From: Neurospora tetraspora
Lineage: Eukaryota; Ascomycota; Sordariomycetes; Sordariales; Sordariaceae
Direction: 5' to 3'
Length of the DNA stretch: 64,000 nt
Assembly: GCF_033439725.1 (NCBI RefSeq)
Contig: NW_026944384.1
Span: 6,572,001-6,636,000 of the forward strand
Positions 50,168 to 63,879 of this stretch are shown piece by piece. The position numbers were made by a program, and so were the translations under genes. The notes below the pieces were generated by a model. It made no database searches and was not told where the DNA came from. It saw nothing but the letters and a program-made list of their open reading frames with translations. The stretch's first letter is position 1, and the number at the start of each line of letters is the position of its first letter.

Positions 50168-53100
50168 GTTTGAGGCAGCTTGGTGGTGATGGGGGACTTG
50201 TCGGTCGGGATGCGAGCTGTGATCGAGTGAGTGGGTTGTGATAAGTCTGGCGGTTTGCGATGGGGTTTGCGAGAGTTTGGAGTGTTACGATGAACCAGTT
50301 GGAAGGCAAGGCAACTAAGGGATTGGGAAGATGATATAGGTACCCAAGAAAGAAACGGAGAGGGATACCTACCGGTAGAGGAATGCTGGCTTACAAAGAA
50401 CCCTCCTCGGGACTACTCGGACACCGGACAACCCCGAAAACGAGCCCGTAACGGACTGTATATCGGACTACGTGTCGGACCGTCTGCTGCGTTCCTGCCG
50501 GTACCCGCTTCTGTCGCACGCGAGACGCGCCATGCGGTGTCGTGTAGCTCGGTATTCGGAACGGGAAGCATGTCGATGCAATGTCCCTGGGACAGCTCTG
50601 GGACAGCTGGCGGGTGTTGGTGTCGTCTGAGCCCCGCTGCGTCAATCCGGCTTTGTCTTGACTTCACATTTTGGAGAGCTTCTGGAGATCAGCAACTTGA
50701 CAATCACGGGAGAGCGAGTATCGGGTTACAAGTGATTGGAAGCGAAGGGTGATTATATTCTTGGAACAGATTGGCCGTTACTGTGGTGAGCAAGCAGCTC
50801 TCAAGTGGCCTGGTACAGGGATTGCACTTCTATCACTCTTTCCCCAGATCCCTCTTTCATCGTCTTATCACCTTGTATTGAAGTTCACCAAACAGTTTGC
50901 AGTCTTGTCGTCCGGCGATAGAACATTTTTCTGGCTGACGCTCGGTACATCCACAAAAGTCTTCGAAAACATGCATGTGAGAGTCATGGACGAGCGAAGA
51001 CAATGTTCACTTCGAATATGATGTACAACCTGTTACTCGCCAGGGCTTGAATCGCCCGGGTTTTGAACATGTTCTCGTGCCCCTCCCAGCTCTTGATCAG
51101 CCATCGGTCTTGTGCCTGGCCATGGCCTTCCTTCCTGTCATCAGTCTACTGTCTGGTGATTCCCTCTTTCCTGGACTGGCGATTTGTTCCCTGTACTGGT
51201 GATGGCCTCTTCCTCGCAACGGGGGGTGCCTTCCCGTTTATTTCCTGGGCCTTTCTTCTAGGCCTTCCTGCCTCGGATGCATCCTGGAATCTGCGGGCAG
51301 GTGCAAGCAACCGTACTGGCAGGTAGATGGCGGCCGGGCACCCATTGGTCCCGAAACTTTTCTCGCTGTCCATCATCCTTCGTCCTCCCATTGACATGCC
51401 ATCCGACTGAAATCACCGAACCGCTCACCACGGCATCACTGCCCGTGGGGGCAAGCACGGAGCAAGGTATGTGGAGGGATTCTGCCCAAAGAAGATAGCC
51501 TGTGCCGTCACCTTGTAACGAACAGTAATAACTCTTGTTCCTGTCTGACGGCGCATCTGAAATCTGTTAGATGAGGTTACGATGTACAAGACGCTCTGGA
51601 AAAAAGGGAGCAACCTGGCTCTCCCGGAGATATAGACAAATGAGAATCGAGAGAAGCTCTATGTTGTCCGACGATCAGTTATACACCAGTAACGAACCAC
51701 CAGATACCGCGCGAGCAAGCTCAGCAAAGCCCGTCGGCAACAAGAGGCTCAAACCCACCGCGGCAACAGACGTCAAAACAAGCTTCTTAGTCCGGTCCTG
51801 GTCCTCCGACCGCAAAGGCCTTTTGCCCCGAGCTAAGCAACGGCAAAGGCTTCCGTCGCATGCCATGCCATGCCATGCCATGCCATGCCATTGAGGTTTC
51901 CACATCGACCTTTCCACATGGGCCCTTCGGGAGATGTTCAACAGACAAGGTCACTTCAACGGTGACCTACGGTCTTGCCCGCGCCTGCGGCTAGAGCCGC
52001 GGCTGTTGGTTGACGTTGGCAGTTGGTGGTTTGTCTCATTTGCCGCGGTGGGCGCTTAATTGCACGTTTTGGTTTTCATTCCTTCCTCGAGCTTGTCGAA
52101 ACTTGGGTTGAGGACGACCATCCATCACCGCTCATGTGATGAGATCTCAACTTCGCAATCCCATCTTGCGCGGGTGCGCTTCCAGTCGGGCCCAGGTGTG
52201 GCGGGTTCATTATCACGACAGCGAACTATCGACGGAACGTGTGCCTTCATACTGTGACGGCTCTGTGAGGAGAGAGATCTGCCAATGATATGGCTCATCA
52301 CAGTGTGTCAGTGGTGATGCATGCCAGGGGTGGTGTGTGATGGGCCAATGGTGCTGAGAGGTGAGGATTTGGCGTCGTAGCCACTGTGAAGAGATGGTGT
52401 GCCAAGGGTGCTTAACTGCAGAAAGGATAGTGTGCGTGAGGGGAGTTCACGCTGTGGGTGCTTGGTGTTGAGAAGTTGATGTCGGAACCAGAGGTCTCTG
52501 TTGTGTTCAAGATCACGACCTTTTGAATGAAGGAAAACATCGATGACGATGAGGTTGCTGCTGAGCACTGTCGCAGGCGGCAGGCAACAGAACAAGGTGC
52601 CGCCAACAGCGCTGGACTTCCCCCGCACATGGAATTTCTTCTCTTGGCACCATCCAACAACCATCTTCTCACAAACTCAACTCCCATCGTCACCTTTTCT
52701 CGTTGCTCATATAGCAGGCGCTTTATTATCGAGACGCGACCGTTGACATGAAATTGCTCGAGAACACAGCAGTTCAGCTCGTTGCAACTACCCGCAGGCA
52801 CAGCTGTCGCTGTACACAGTATGGACGAGGACGATGCACCGCCACGGTGGGCCATCGCGACTTTTCTTTGTTTTGATTGGTTATCCGGCGTAGCATCGCG
52901 GTTGGCCAACCAACCACAACACTCTGTTAACCACCCACCCAAGCCCTCGGGATTGAGCTAGCATCCAGTTGTCTGTCGTGTACAATGTCACTGACTCTCG
53001 CTTGCTCCAGTGTCTGACTGTCAACGCTGTGCTGCTCTACAACCCACTGCCCGGGCATGCCGGGGCGCTGTTCGTCCACTATCCGCCAGCTCGCTGGAAT

Positions 53101-54378
53101 GCACTGTGGGACACGAGATTCCGGGGAAGCTATTCAGACCAGGGACTCCCCTTCCACCCGCGCTTGAGGATATCCCACTTGGGACTACTGTAGGGTTCCA
53201 ACATGGCAAGATTTGCAGGTGACGATGGCCTCGTCCTGCATTGAATCCCAATGAGGGTGATTCGGGGCCTGGCCTGGAGCGGGACTAACAGCGGCTGTTC
53301 CCTTTGACATGCCAAGGGGAACTGGGTGCTCTTATTCTCGAAGCTGTCCCACGCTCTCACAGTGGTGTTGTGAAGCCCAGAGGACATCGGCAGCCTGGTC
53401 AATGTGTGGTCTGGCTGACATTCTTTTTCTGTTTGTTGGTTGATCGACCTTCTGCAGGACGTCGTTAGTGGAGCAAGGGATTTTCTTACGGTGTCGTCTG
53501 CGTGGTGACCCTAGTCCACGCGGGGCTCTTGTTCGCTGAAGAGAGATGGCAATGCGTTCCAGCCTGGCGATAGGACAGAGCCGATGAGGCCCCGGACAGA
53601 CACGGCTCGAGATTCAGCAGAGGCCTTCGGTGCGAACGGCACATCCTGAGTTCGGGTACGGTGAACAGCCGTGTCTCTGGCCAACGAGGTCGGTCAAGCC
53701 AAGGGTCGAGGTTCAAATTTCCCCAGAGTCCCTCGTCACCCCTCGTCACCCCTCGTCAACAAACTTGGGAATTATGCATGTGGAGGGAACATTTGCTTGG
53801 GCGGCCAACCAGTCAAAACCTGACCAACCCCTGCTTAGCGCTGGCGGCGCGACCCTATGGATTGGGCACTCGAGCTCCCCAATGGCCCCATCACTCACTG
53901 CCTCACATGCTGGGGGCTCGCTCTTTTCTTTCGCGGCGCCAGCGACGCAAGGCCGGGGCTCTCAAATTAACCGGGCTGATTTGTTCTCTTCAGTTGGGCC
54001 CCCTCCCGCTTCGTGGTGGACCGTGTCCGTCTGTCAGTCTCTCTTCTCTCCTCCAACGTCCGTTATCTCCAGCCCTACCCCGAGCCTGCTCCAACGTGCT
54101 GGCGACACCTCCAGATGCATTTGCAGTTTCAACGACTCCTTTCCAGAAGACTCCTTGTGTTCGAGTGATTCCAGTTTCTTCGCTTTGTATCATCATATTC
54201 TTAATATTTCTGGAGTTGCAGGGAGCCCTAGGAAGTCGACGCGCGAACGTGTTTTAAGGAAGCCGACGTGGTGACCATTGTTACCCCGCTCCGTGCATAC
54301 AGCAGACCTTTTCTTTGTTCTCACCTCACACGGCAGAGACGACACTTCCAACACGCAACCTTTGTGGAACGGGGAACA
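50168..54378. other. Long intergenic region, no gene supported
   Basis: A 4.2-kb stretch. Frames on both strands lack motifs and codon bias. It includes the SDR promoter, a CATGC microsatellite, a small CCCTCGTCA tandem (about 53730-53759) and, at its right end, a pyrimidine-rich leader of the 54379 gene with several upstream ATGs. Some hidden multi-exon or non-coding gene could exist here, but I could not see one. Confidence 0.4.
51859..51891 (+). repeat. CATGC microsatellite, 6.6 copies
   Basis: Six perfect 5-bp units followed by CAT. Confidence 0.9.
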
Positions 54379-56896
54379 ATGAGCAGCGGCAAGGGCTCTC
54401 CCGAGGCTCTCTCGTCCAGGACTTTTTCATCACCAAATTCATCGACAGCGACGCTGACGGCAAGCAACCTCAACGAGAGGAACGAGAGAAACGAGAGAAA
54501 TGACCGGATTGCTGCCTTAAGACGGGATTCAGGATCTTCAAATGGATCAGCACAGGCCCTTTCGAGTATTGATGCGAGGCTCAACCTACCACTCGTAACC
54601 AATCTTCTCGCGCCCCAGAGGGATGATGTTCCTGACACGCCAAGTTCGACCATTGTTGAGTTCGGCGATACAGACAGGAATCACTTTCCGTCGGCCGCAG
54701 AGTTGGCCGACACTGTTTTTCGCACACAGCATCGCGTCCGGAAAAGTCGGTCGCAATCGCGGACACGACCTGAGCATGGCAGTATCCGGGATCTCAAGCA
54801 AGAACGTAGCGCGAGCGTTCAGCGCAGCGGGACTCCGACTGGCTCAGCGAGAGACAGGTCCGAATCAACTCACAGCAAAGCGGCAAGCCCTAGCTTGAGG
54901 GGGCTACCGACCGAGAGAAGTGCGGCCACTGAGCGGGAACTGGCCAAGAGCAGGGTCAACATGTATTTGACCCAACAGCAGTCGCCCCAAAGCCCAGAGC
55001 CCATTGTCCAAACCCCAATGCAGCAAACACCTTCAGACCCTGATAAGGAACTCCTGCTGGAGAACCGCGGCTTGTATCAAAGAGTTGCCGCGCTGCAGCG
55101 CATAGAGCGGGATCTGCTGGCGGAGAACCAAGAGCTGCTGCGTCAATTCAACCAGCTGAAACAACACCACGACGTGCGCCGAAAGCAATGGAGGGATCAA
55201 CTTCGCCAAAGAGAGAGGGAATACGAAGCTCGCATCCATGAGCTGGAGGACCACATGTTGCAGCTTGCCATTGCCAACCCAACGAGAGTGGCACCCGTTC
55301 AGACCGACAAAGATATTATTCATTGGTTTGCTGAACAAGAACATGCCCGACGCGTTTGGATACAAGACTATGCGCATCGCGGTCACAATCGTCTCTGCGA
55401 AGGCCTTCACCCACTCCAACTGGCCGAGCTATGCGAAGGCGTCAAGGAGTTTGTGAAGCTCAATGAGGACAAGACTCTCCCTGAAGAGCTTCCCACAAAC
55501 AGCAGCGAGACGACGCAACTCCTTCTCCAAGGGTTGCTGGCAGACTTTATCTCCACCGAGATCCTGGCTTCCCCATTCTGGGTGTTTACTGCCATCTCCG
55601 CTGGGACACTCGAGAGCCCCAGCGTCCCTCACCCCGGCACGGAACCGATTGCGACAAGTTTCCGCATGGACTTGAGCTTATTCAACGACATTGCTCCTAT
55701 GCGACCCATCTACGCCCCTACTCCTGGCAGCCCGCACTTTCCTCCACCTTTGATCACTTCCATGTTGCCCCAAGCACTCGGAAACGCCGCGTCTGCTTTG
55801 GGCTTGCCGACGCAGACCCAGATGGAGAATCTCTATCACATGCTTCTGAGTGGTATATCTTGCTCCTCAATCCTAATCGAGCCATGCTAACAATTCAACA
55901 GCTCAAAAGCAATACGCGGATGTGACCGTTCACGATTGGCGAGCGCAGCTTATGAGGCTCCTCGCCGAGAGTGGTATGAGCATGAAGGACCCCTTGGACG
56001 CGGCCAAGAACGAGGCCAGGCGCATCCTCATCGAGTCCAGACTCAACTACGCCCGCAAGCTCAAGGAAAAGTTCCTCGGCGGTCCCGCCCGCTTCCTCCT
56101 CGGTGAGCAAGATGCTGCCGGCATCGGAAAGCTTGAGCGGCGTTTGCATGACCTTATCGACGAGACCCTCCGCTTCTCCTGCCGAATCTGGTCACGCCCT
56201 ACTCCTCTCCGGCTTCACGACCTCGGCGACCTCAAGGACCAGAAATTCACTTCTTCTCATCCTTACATGCGCCTTTGCCATGTGCAAGCCCCCCGCGGCA
56301 TGGAAGAGCAGCCGCAGCAGCCGAAGAAGACGGACTCCAGCGAGAGGGAGAAGTCCCCGCCGGGGTATCATGACGGACGACCCGTGATCATGGTTCTCTC
56401 CCCCGCTATCGAGTCCATTGTAGACAGCAGCAAGGACAACAGAAAGGGCACGCCAGCAATGGATGAGATTCCCAAAGTTTGGGTTCGCGCTCGGGTGCTT
56501 GTTTCCTCTCCAGCGCGCGCTGCGGCATTGAAATCCCTCGGTCCCATCAAAATGGCTTCACCACCACAAGTCACAAGACACAACTCCGCCCCTACTACCA
56601 CCGCGACCACGACACTAGATAAAACAGGATCTGGGTCGCCGGCGGGTGTGGGTACACTACCAGCTACCCAGTTCACCCGGAAACACTCGTCACCGCCACA
56701 TTCGTCTTCGTCATCGCTGGAAGAAAATTCCTATACGCCGCCCGGGTCGACGAAGACCAGTTCACAGACGGTATCGATGCCATTTGCCAGTCAGCAGATT
56801 GTGTCACCATTTCTGAGGCAATCGGTGTCGCCAAGTAAGATGTTCGGGGTGGACGGGAATAAGATTGATAGGCAAATGGATTTGCCTATAGCTTGA
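54379..56896 (+). CDS. Coiled-coil hypothetical protein, paralog of the 61896 gene (822 aa)
   Basis: Exons are 54379-55852 and 55902-56896; the 49-nt intron has a GCTAAC branch site and an AACAG acceptor. I chose MSSGKGSPEAL; the frame is open 37 residues further upstream. The first 210 residues are Ser/Arg-rich and disordered, with SSTIVEFGD. A coiled coil runs from DPDKELLLENRGL (about 220) to 300. A helical domain follows (DIIHWFAEQEHARRVWIQDYAHR, then LADFISTEILASPFW). After the intron come RILIESRLNYARKLKEK and FLGGPARFLL, then VWVRARVLV and a Ser/Thr-rich tail. All landmarks and the intron position recur in the minus-strand gene at 59278-61896. I know no name for the family; a cytoskeletal or scaffold role would be a guess. 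Confidence 0.75.
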
Positions 56897-59277
56897 TGAT
56901 CTTTCTGTGTGATGGGCAACGGAGTTTTGGAGGGCAATAGGCGGAACATGTATGCGATGACTTGATCGATTTATCTCTACCGGTTTTATCTATGCATTTT
57001 TACTTCCTCTTCTCTAAAGGCATGTAAGCTATACTATACGGCGTTGCCGCCTTTTTTTGGTTTTTTTTGTTTTTACTACCTAACTACCTCTTGTTATATC
57101 TGATGAGCAGCGAGCAGCAAGCGAGCGTTTTATTCCTTCGACAAAACAAAAATCCAAACCTTGCTACGATACTTCTTTCCCAGCTATTTCTTTTTGTTGG
57201 ATCATAATCCGGAAAATTACGACGGATGGCATCAAGAGAGAACATTGTAATCACAACTTTAAGTTCGAACTTCGAAGCGAGTCGAGGACTCGGATGGCCG
57301 GATGAATGTCGAATGTCACGTGTCCTCGTTCTCCCCCAGATAGGAAGAACATGAAACGGGCAGTGCAACGACGGCACAGGGTGGGAAAGACATTTGAATG
57401 GATGGAAAACTGTACTGGGCACTGGCTGCACTTCGCTGGCTGAGGCGCAAGACGCGGGGACCGGGATGGGCACGAGTCGGAAGGATGGTGTGGGCGTTGG
57501 ATGGCTGGAATTAATTGTACGCTACCTGCCTAACCTACATCTATGGACGTGGAGTTTAAGCGGCTGGAAATTCGAATTGAGGAATTTTGCACATGATTCC
57601 GTCTTTTTTTCTTATTTCCCTGGAAAATTTAAGGAACATTTGGTTGGCATTTGTCCACTGTCAACGGGAACGCAATACCGAGCCACGTAGGAGTCACTGC
57701 AGGCTCCTACGCTCACAGTGAACTGAAGCTGAGTTGTTCACTGTACCGGATGCTGAAGGTGAAGGAAGTGACAGAGCGAAGACCGCTCCGATCGACCACA
57801 GCAGGTACAATGACTGGAAGCGAGGTGGCATCCAACCACGAGAAAAGCTGGCTGAACCTGCTGGGGAAAAATTGGAATGTCAAGGCGAGAAGATTGGTGA
57901 TGAACTGCATTCAATGAACTCGGAACACGCCCAACGAAAGAACCCAAGAAGCTTGGGGATTCGAGTGTCTCGAGTCACGGCTATGACGGACAACATACAT
58001 ATCGAGTGGAAAACTCGGGCAAAAATCTTAGGAAATCCCCGGTGAAGAATGCCATTCGCATCTACCACATTATAAACGGATTCAATCCCACAAATTTCCA
58101 GCTGTAGCCACTGTACCACAACATTTATCCCAATTCCACGGGCCCTCCAGTCGTGCGATGTCAACCGGATGCCCGCATGTTGTAGCTAGGTAGTAAACAA
58201 CAATTGGACACAATTGCTGCATTTTCGACAGTAATAAGCAAGAATCGATGTAAGATGTTCGCTCATCTGACCATTTTCATCATTCCTCTGACATGGTGCT
58301 CGTTTTGACCTGTACAACACACCCAGAAACCGATTGACTGACAGTGGTCCCGGCGGGCAGGCTTTGGCAGGTCGTACAAAACTGAACCACATTCATCTGG
58401 AACTGACAGGCAAGGACTGCCTGGCTCCCACGGCTCCCTTGGACTACCTTACCTGGAGCATATTGCAAGTACATCCTTCGACTCATACCACACCCAATCG
58501 CACCTGGCAGCATGGCTCTGAATGAGCCTATGAGAACCCGGTAAACGTATCACCACCACCAGCGCCTTCGAGCGCCGTGCTCTGGGGCTTTGAGGCTTCT
58601 GATTGGTGTATGCGAAAATGCGGTTGGTTCGAGACATTAAAAAGCCACGGGCACAGGCCGGGGGTTTTGTACTGTGTGCCAGGGGCCTCAGGTGGCCTGG
58701 ATGGAAAAGCGTGAGGAAGGTGGGAGGCAGTGGGAGGGCATGAGGGGGTCACTGGGATCACGCCTTGATTCAGGACAGAAGACGGGTTGGACGGGATGGC
58801 TCACATGGAATCTGGAATTTTGAGGTACGGACACTGGGCGGTGAGTGAGAAACTGCGACTGTTGGAATCAGGAATGGAAAAGATTTGTTTTGGTTGAGTG
58901 GTGTTGATGCCCAAATGTTCATCTTTTCCACAATATGGCAGTTCCAAATTCGATGCGAAAAGCTGCCGGTATTTCATGTTAATTCTTGATGTTCCAACTT
59001 TTAGTCTTGGTCGGAAAAATCACAGACGCCGTTCGTAGATGGGAAGATAAAGATGCTTTGTCATTTGCCTCACAACGCCCTTTTGCCAAGTTGCTAAAAT
59101 GCAGTCGATATCCAACTTAGGACACGAGCGATGCAGTATGTTAAGAAGAAAGTAGAAGTGAACAAACGCAGAAGAAAAACTACCCGTAAATGACCCAGCC
59201 ATGAACCCAAGTCCAACATGAACAAGAAAAACCCTGAAAACCCATTTTGATACCCCTAGTGCATCGTGCCTAGGTCA
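56897..59277. other. Intergenic between convergent paralogs, no gene seen
   Basis: About 2.4 kb with T-rich stretches near 57050-57070 and only short frames. It lies between the stop codons of the two coiled-coil paralogs. Confidence 0.4.
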
Positions 59278-61896
59278 TCACGGAAGAATCTCAACCGTCA
59301 ACGTCTTCTTCCCCGTCCCCGGTGACACCACTCCCGGCGTCGCCACTCGCCTCGTCGGTGATCCTTGTGCCAGCGCCGGTACAGCTTCCACCACCTTCCT
59401 CTCAATCTTCTTCCCCATCCACACCCTCGCTTTAGACCACACTCTCTCTTTGTCACCATCCTCTTGTGCCCTTCGAACAATAGCAGGCTGCACAACCATC
59501 ACCACCTCCTTCTCCTCCTTCTCTTTCTCATCTCCCTCATCTCCCTCCTTACCCTCCACAGAGGCATTCTCCACCGTCATCTTCTCACCATTCTCCCTCT
59601 CCTCAAGCGCCTCCAGTCCCAAAAACTCAACCTCCCACTCCCGACTCCACAACCTCGCACTGAACCTCAGCGCCAAATCGATTTCCGCCGTCAACACGCC
59701 CTCCAACTTGGCAATGCCCTTGGCGTCTACCTGGTCTTGCAGCAGGAAGCGAGCAGGACCGCCGAGGAAGCGCTCGGTGAGCTTGACTGCGTATTCCCTG
59801 CGGGCTTCGGCGAGCAGCCGACGCTCTTCGGACTTGAGAAGGGAAGGGTGCGTGGGGTCGTGGACCAAGCCGCCGGTGGCGAGGATAGAGATTAGATGGG
59901 AGCGGAGGGTTGGTGTGGCTAGGGGGGTGGTTTGGACTGTTTGGGTGGTGAGTTAGTTGGGAACATTGAGGGGACAAAGGGGAAAGGGAAACGTACTTTT
60001 GGAAAGGAAGTTATGCATGCTGTGAAGATCTCCCTCGCTAGGCAGTCCAGCTGGGAGCACTCCCACCGGTAGTCCGGGTGTTTCGAGCTCCAGTCCTGCC
60101 GACTGCAAACTCATTACCGCCGGCGGTGCTTGTCTTGGGCTCAGCGTAGCGACAGACCGCGCTGTTGCCGGCTGGTTATGATACACCTCTGCTACGCCGA
60201 CGGGAACGTACGAAGCCGCTGGCAAAGGGGGAATGCACTCCCAGGATGCAAGATCCATCCTGAATCCCACTGGGGACAAGCTGCCCGGGCGGGTGAGAGT
60301 AGGGCTGGTCAGCTCTGCGAGGTCGTTACGCTGGAGGGCGTTGAATGCCCAGAAGGGAGGAGACAGGGCTTCGGAGGTGATGAAGTTGGCGAGCATGGCG
60401 TAAAGAATGAGGTGGGTGGTGTTTTTGCCGCCATTGTTAGCGGAGTCGAGGAGTTCGGGGGGTAGTTGCCCGTCTTGGGTCAGGCGGATGAACTTCCTGA
60501 CGGAGCGGAGGAGTTCTTTCTGTTGAACGGGGTGAAGCTCGGCGATGCGGTTGAGGTTGCGGTGGGCAAAGTCCTCGACCCAGGAAGTCCAGACTGCGGT
60601 GCGGGTTTCGAACCAGGTGGCGATGTCGGCATCGGAGAGGACGAGGCCTTGTTCTGGTTCGGGCTTGAGGGCCTTCTTGGGGCTGATCTTCTCAAGCTCA
60701 GCAATGCGAACGTCGCGCTCGGTGAGTTGCTTTTCTTGTTCGGAGACCTTGACCTCAAGCCGGGAGATGGTCTCCTCCTGCTCGGAGAGGTTGTCCTCAT
60801 GCACGTTGATCTTGTGCTCGAGCTGAGCGATGTACTGGTCTTGCTTGGTGAACTTCTTTTCTTGCTCGGCAAGCTTGGCTTCGAGCTCCTTGACGCGGGC
60901 TTCGTGTTTGGCTTCTTTGTCTTTAAGCATCTCCTCCCACGCGCGTTCCAAGAGGGACCGGTCTTTCTTGGCTTGGGCAAATTCCTTCCTGGTTGCAGTG
61001 AGCTCATTGCTGATGCTTTGGTTTTCGGCCAGGAGGTTTTCCTCAGCACGCCTGAGGGAGGCGAGTTGCTGGTGAAGACTGCGGTTCTCAATGGCGAGCT
61101 CTTTGTCTGGGTCGCCGTTTGTTGTGTTGCTGATGGATGCTAAGAAGCGGCTGACTCGGTCATTGATGCCCTTGTTGCCGAGCTTGCGAGCAAGCCCTCC
61201 ATTCTGCTTTGGTGTGATGGGTGTGACTGGCGAGATGATCTCATCGGCGGCGATGGGATCCACCTCATCTTTGGTGGTGTTGTTGTTCTTTGCATGGCCG
61301 TGCTTGTTACGGGCAGTCCATAGCTTGAAGATGTGATCTGCTCGCTCTGCCGCCGTGCCCTGAAGGGTAGGGTGCTCTCCATATTCGACGATGGTCGAGC
61401 TGGGCGTCTCGATGGCTGGGCTGATGGGATATGCCGAGTTGGGAGCAGGAGTAAGTGGGTGGAGGTAGGCCGGAGTAGCTGGTGTAGCCGGTGTCGCAGG
61501 AGTGAGCGGAATCGCATTGGGGTGGGGAGTAAGCGTGTGAGCATTGGGTTTGGGGGCGGGTGCCGGCGTCAACGGGCCGTTGGGAGCGGGAGTCAACGGG
61601 AATTGAGTGCGGGGATTGCCAACAGCCGGAGACAATGGGATTGCCGTGACAATGCCAGGCGATCCGGGAGACAGAGGAAGTGCGGAAATGTTGGGGGTTG
61701 CCACCTTTGCCGAGTTGGGGGCACTGCTCAAAGGGGAGTTTGTCACCACCAAGGTCAACTTGGGACCTCTCAAGGGTGAATTTGGACTTCTTGGGCTTCT
61801 CATGATTGGCGAGTTTGCCGGTAGTTGTGCGGTGGGGGAGGCAGCGGACTGAGCCTGCGGCAAAGCCGTGACAATGGGGGTCGCAGAGGCCATCAT
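59278..61896 (-). CDS. Coiled-coil hypothetical protein, paralog of the 54379 gene (852 aa)
   Basis: Exons are 59997-61896 and 59278-59936 on the minus strand; the 60-nt intron (GTACGT..AAACAG) has the same phase and place as in the paralog. The start is a double Met, MMASATPIV. The first 170 residues are Pro/Thr/Ala repeats (LTPAPN, LTPATPATPA). SSTIVEYGEHP precedes the coiled coil, which is longer here (about 260-440) and contains heptad-like EQEKQ/EQEET repeats. DIATWFETRTAVW, ANFITSEALSPPFW, then FLGGPARFLL and VWSKARVWM follow the paralog closely. It ends KKTLTVEILP. A filament-like or scaffold role is possible but unproven. Transcription is toward the paralog. Confidence 0.77.
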
Positions 61897-63879
61897 GATA
61901 TGTGGTAATAAAACAATAGTTAAAAATGGGGTATAGTGAGAAACAGATACGATGATGGTCTTGTTGCCGTGGTTCGGCGATCCTGCACCAAGCTAGATAG
62001 GTGTGATGATACAGAACAATGATGAGTCTCGGCGCGAAGCTCTCACAATGCTGACTTCAAGTGTGAAGTTGAAGCTGAAAACAAGAACAACTTCGAGAGC
62101 GTGCTCGCCGTGAGCGAGCCCAGGCTTACATACTTTCTGGTGTCAGTCAGCTTTTTGTGATAACAATAGAAGAAAGCGGCCCGGTCAACATGGGGTTGCA
62201 GGGGCTTCTACCGGGGGATAGCGCGGACTGGCTCGCAAGCTCACCCACCCCCCTGTCCGGCGCTTATTCCTCAACGCCATTGGCTCCCGCAGTGTCAACA
62301 CCACTTCCATTGGCACTCTTCACATCAGGCAGACTGTGTAGGAAGCATGCCCAGCATGGCCGTGAGGACCTCAGCGGGCTCTCAGCGTGCTCTTAGTGGG
62401 CAGAAGGGCTTGACCCCTCCTATGGTGCCCTTGTCGATCAGTTTCTTCCAGCGGCTTTACCACTCACTCGGGAAACCATCTGCAAATGTCTTGCTCTCAC
62501 TTGCCCTTCTCGAGCCTTACCCCGTACGGCTTCAACTGCTTTCGCCTTAATGCAGGCCACTCCATCCGGATCACATCATGACCAACCCAGTCGATCGCCT
62601 GGGCTGCTGGGCGGTTAGCCAATAGTGCCAATATCATACGCCTATGGGCATACCCTTCCCAGATCACAGTAGACCAGAGCGAAGCGCAGGTGGAGTATGT
62701 CCAATAGTCTTCCAGACTCGCATGTCATCTCGTTCCTGGACGCGCAACAACACCAGAAGCAAAGAATCGAACCAGCCCTTGTGCCTGATCTGGCCTGGAA
62801 TCAGCCATCCTGTATGGTAGTGGGTGTGGTAGGAATCCAAAAACATGCGCCGATCTGGAGATGAAACTGGTCCGTTTGGAGGGTCATCGAGACATCCATC
62901 TTGCGGTGAACCAAAGCGTGGGAAGTGAGGGTCTAGATAGCAGGTTTTGTTTCAGCTTAGGATAAGCGAGGGCTATATCTCACCTGATAAAAACCGTTGA
63001 ACTTTTCTGTTCTTCGTCGGATTAAATACTCCATAGCCCTTTGGCGTGTGGATGTCAGCTCTGGTCAGAAACCAACGTCGTGACCAGCGAGCAACCTTCA
63101 CGATCCACCTCGTCGCGCTTACCGACTCGGGAACCTATCCAGAGCCGGCCACATTTGGGGGCCCTTTGATCTGCGGCGGACGGGCCAAGGCATGTTAGGG
63201 CAAGGCACAAGTTCCCGGTGCCCTACTAACGGTCCTCGGCTCCATTTCCTTGGGGGAGTTAAGCTAGCCATCATCATCTTGTGATTGGAATAAGCGCGTA
63301 TGAGTGCGGTTGGTAGAGTTGTTGACATGGTGGAGATGATAGGTGATGGCAGCGTCGAGCCCAGGTCCTAGGATGAAGATGTTAGTACCAGGCCAAGACT
63401 GATTAAGGAAGGCTGACAAGTGTCGGGAATAGCAAGATGCGAGTATAAAGTCAGCAACGCTCCCAACCTCCATTAACATCCAAGTACTGCCCATATATAC
63501 AACTCGGCCCCACTCCTTGGACGACACACTTCCAGCTATATACACCACCAATCCTCTGCTTTGCTAACGCGGTATGTCCTTCAGACTTTTCCCTATATAT
63601 GCTATTTCATATTAACGACAGTGCCTCCCAAACATGCTATGCAAAACAAAACAACAGCAAATCCAAACAAATCCCACCTCCCTTGAATTCCTGTATACCG
63701 ACCAAACCTTCGAGCTGATGCGCCGCGACGAACATTCCCGACGGATGACGTATCTGACACAATGCTGTTGCCAATGTGGTGTCAGGCCCAGGTCTCCTGA
63801 GGCTTGGCCGAGAAGCTTGACTCGACATCCCGACGATGACAGCATCATGTCTCATAACCCCCCAGCTTCCGCATGCCGT
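61897..63879. other. Intergenic, no gene seen
   Basis: About 2 kb containing the promoter of the 61896 gene at its left and unassigned DNA. Frames are short and unsupported. Confidence 0.4.

Noticed and set aside
51859-51891. CATGC run and other short repeats as a possible CRISPR-like array
   Set aside because: Units are directly adjacent with no spacers, and this is a eukaryotic genome.
53630-54274. Two overlapping plus-strand frames of about 200 codons before the coiled-coil gene
   Set aside because: Low-complexity Ser/Pro composition without motifs; more likely 5' leader and intergenic DNA.
60466-61143. Opposing Leu-rich and Ser-rich frames over the minus-strand coiled coil
   Set aside because: Frame shadows of heptad repeats in the 61896 gene.
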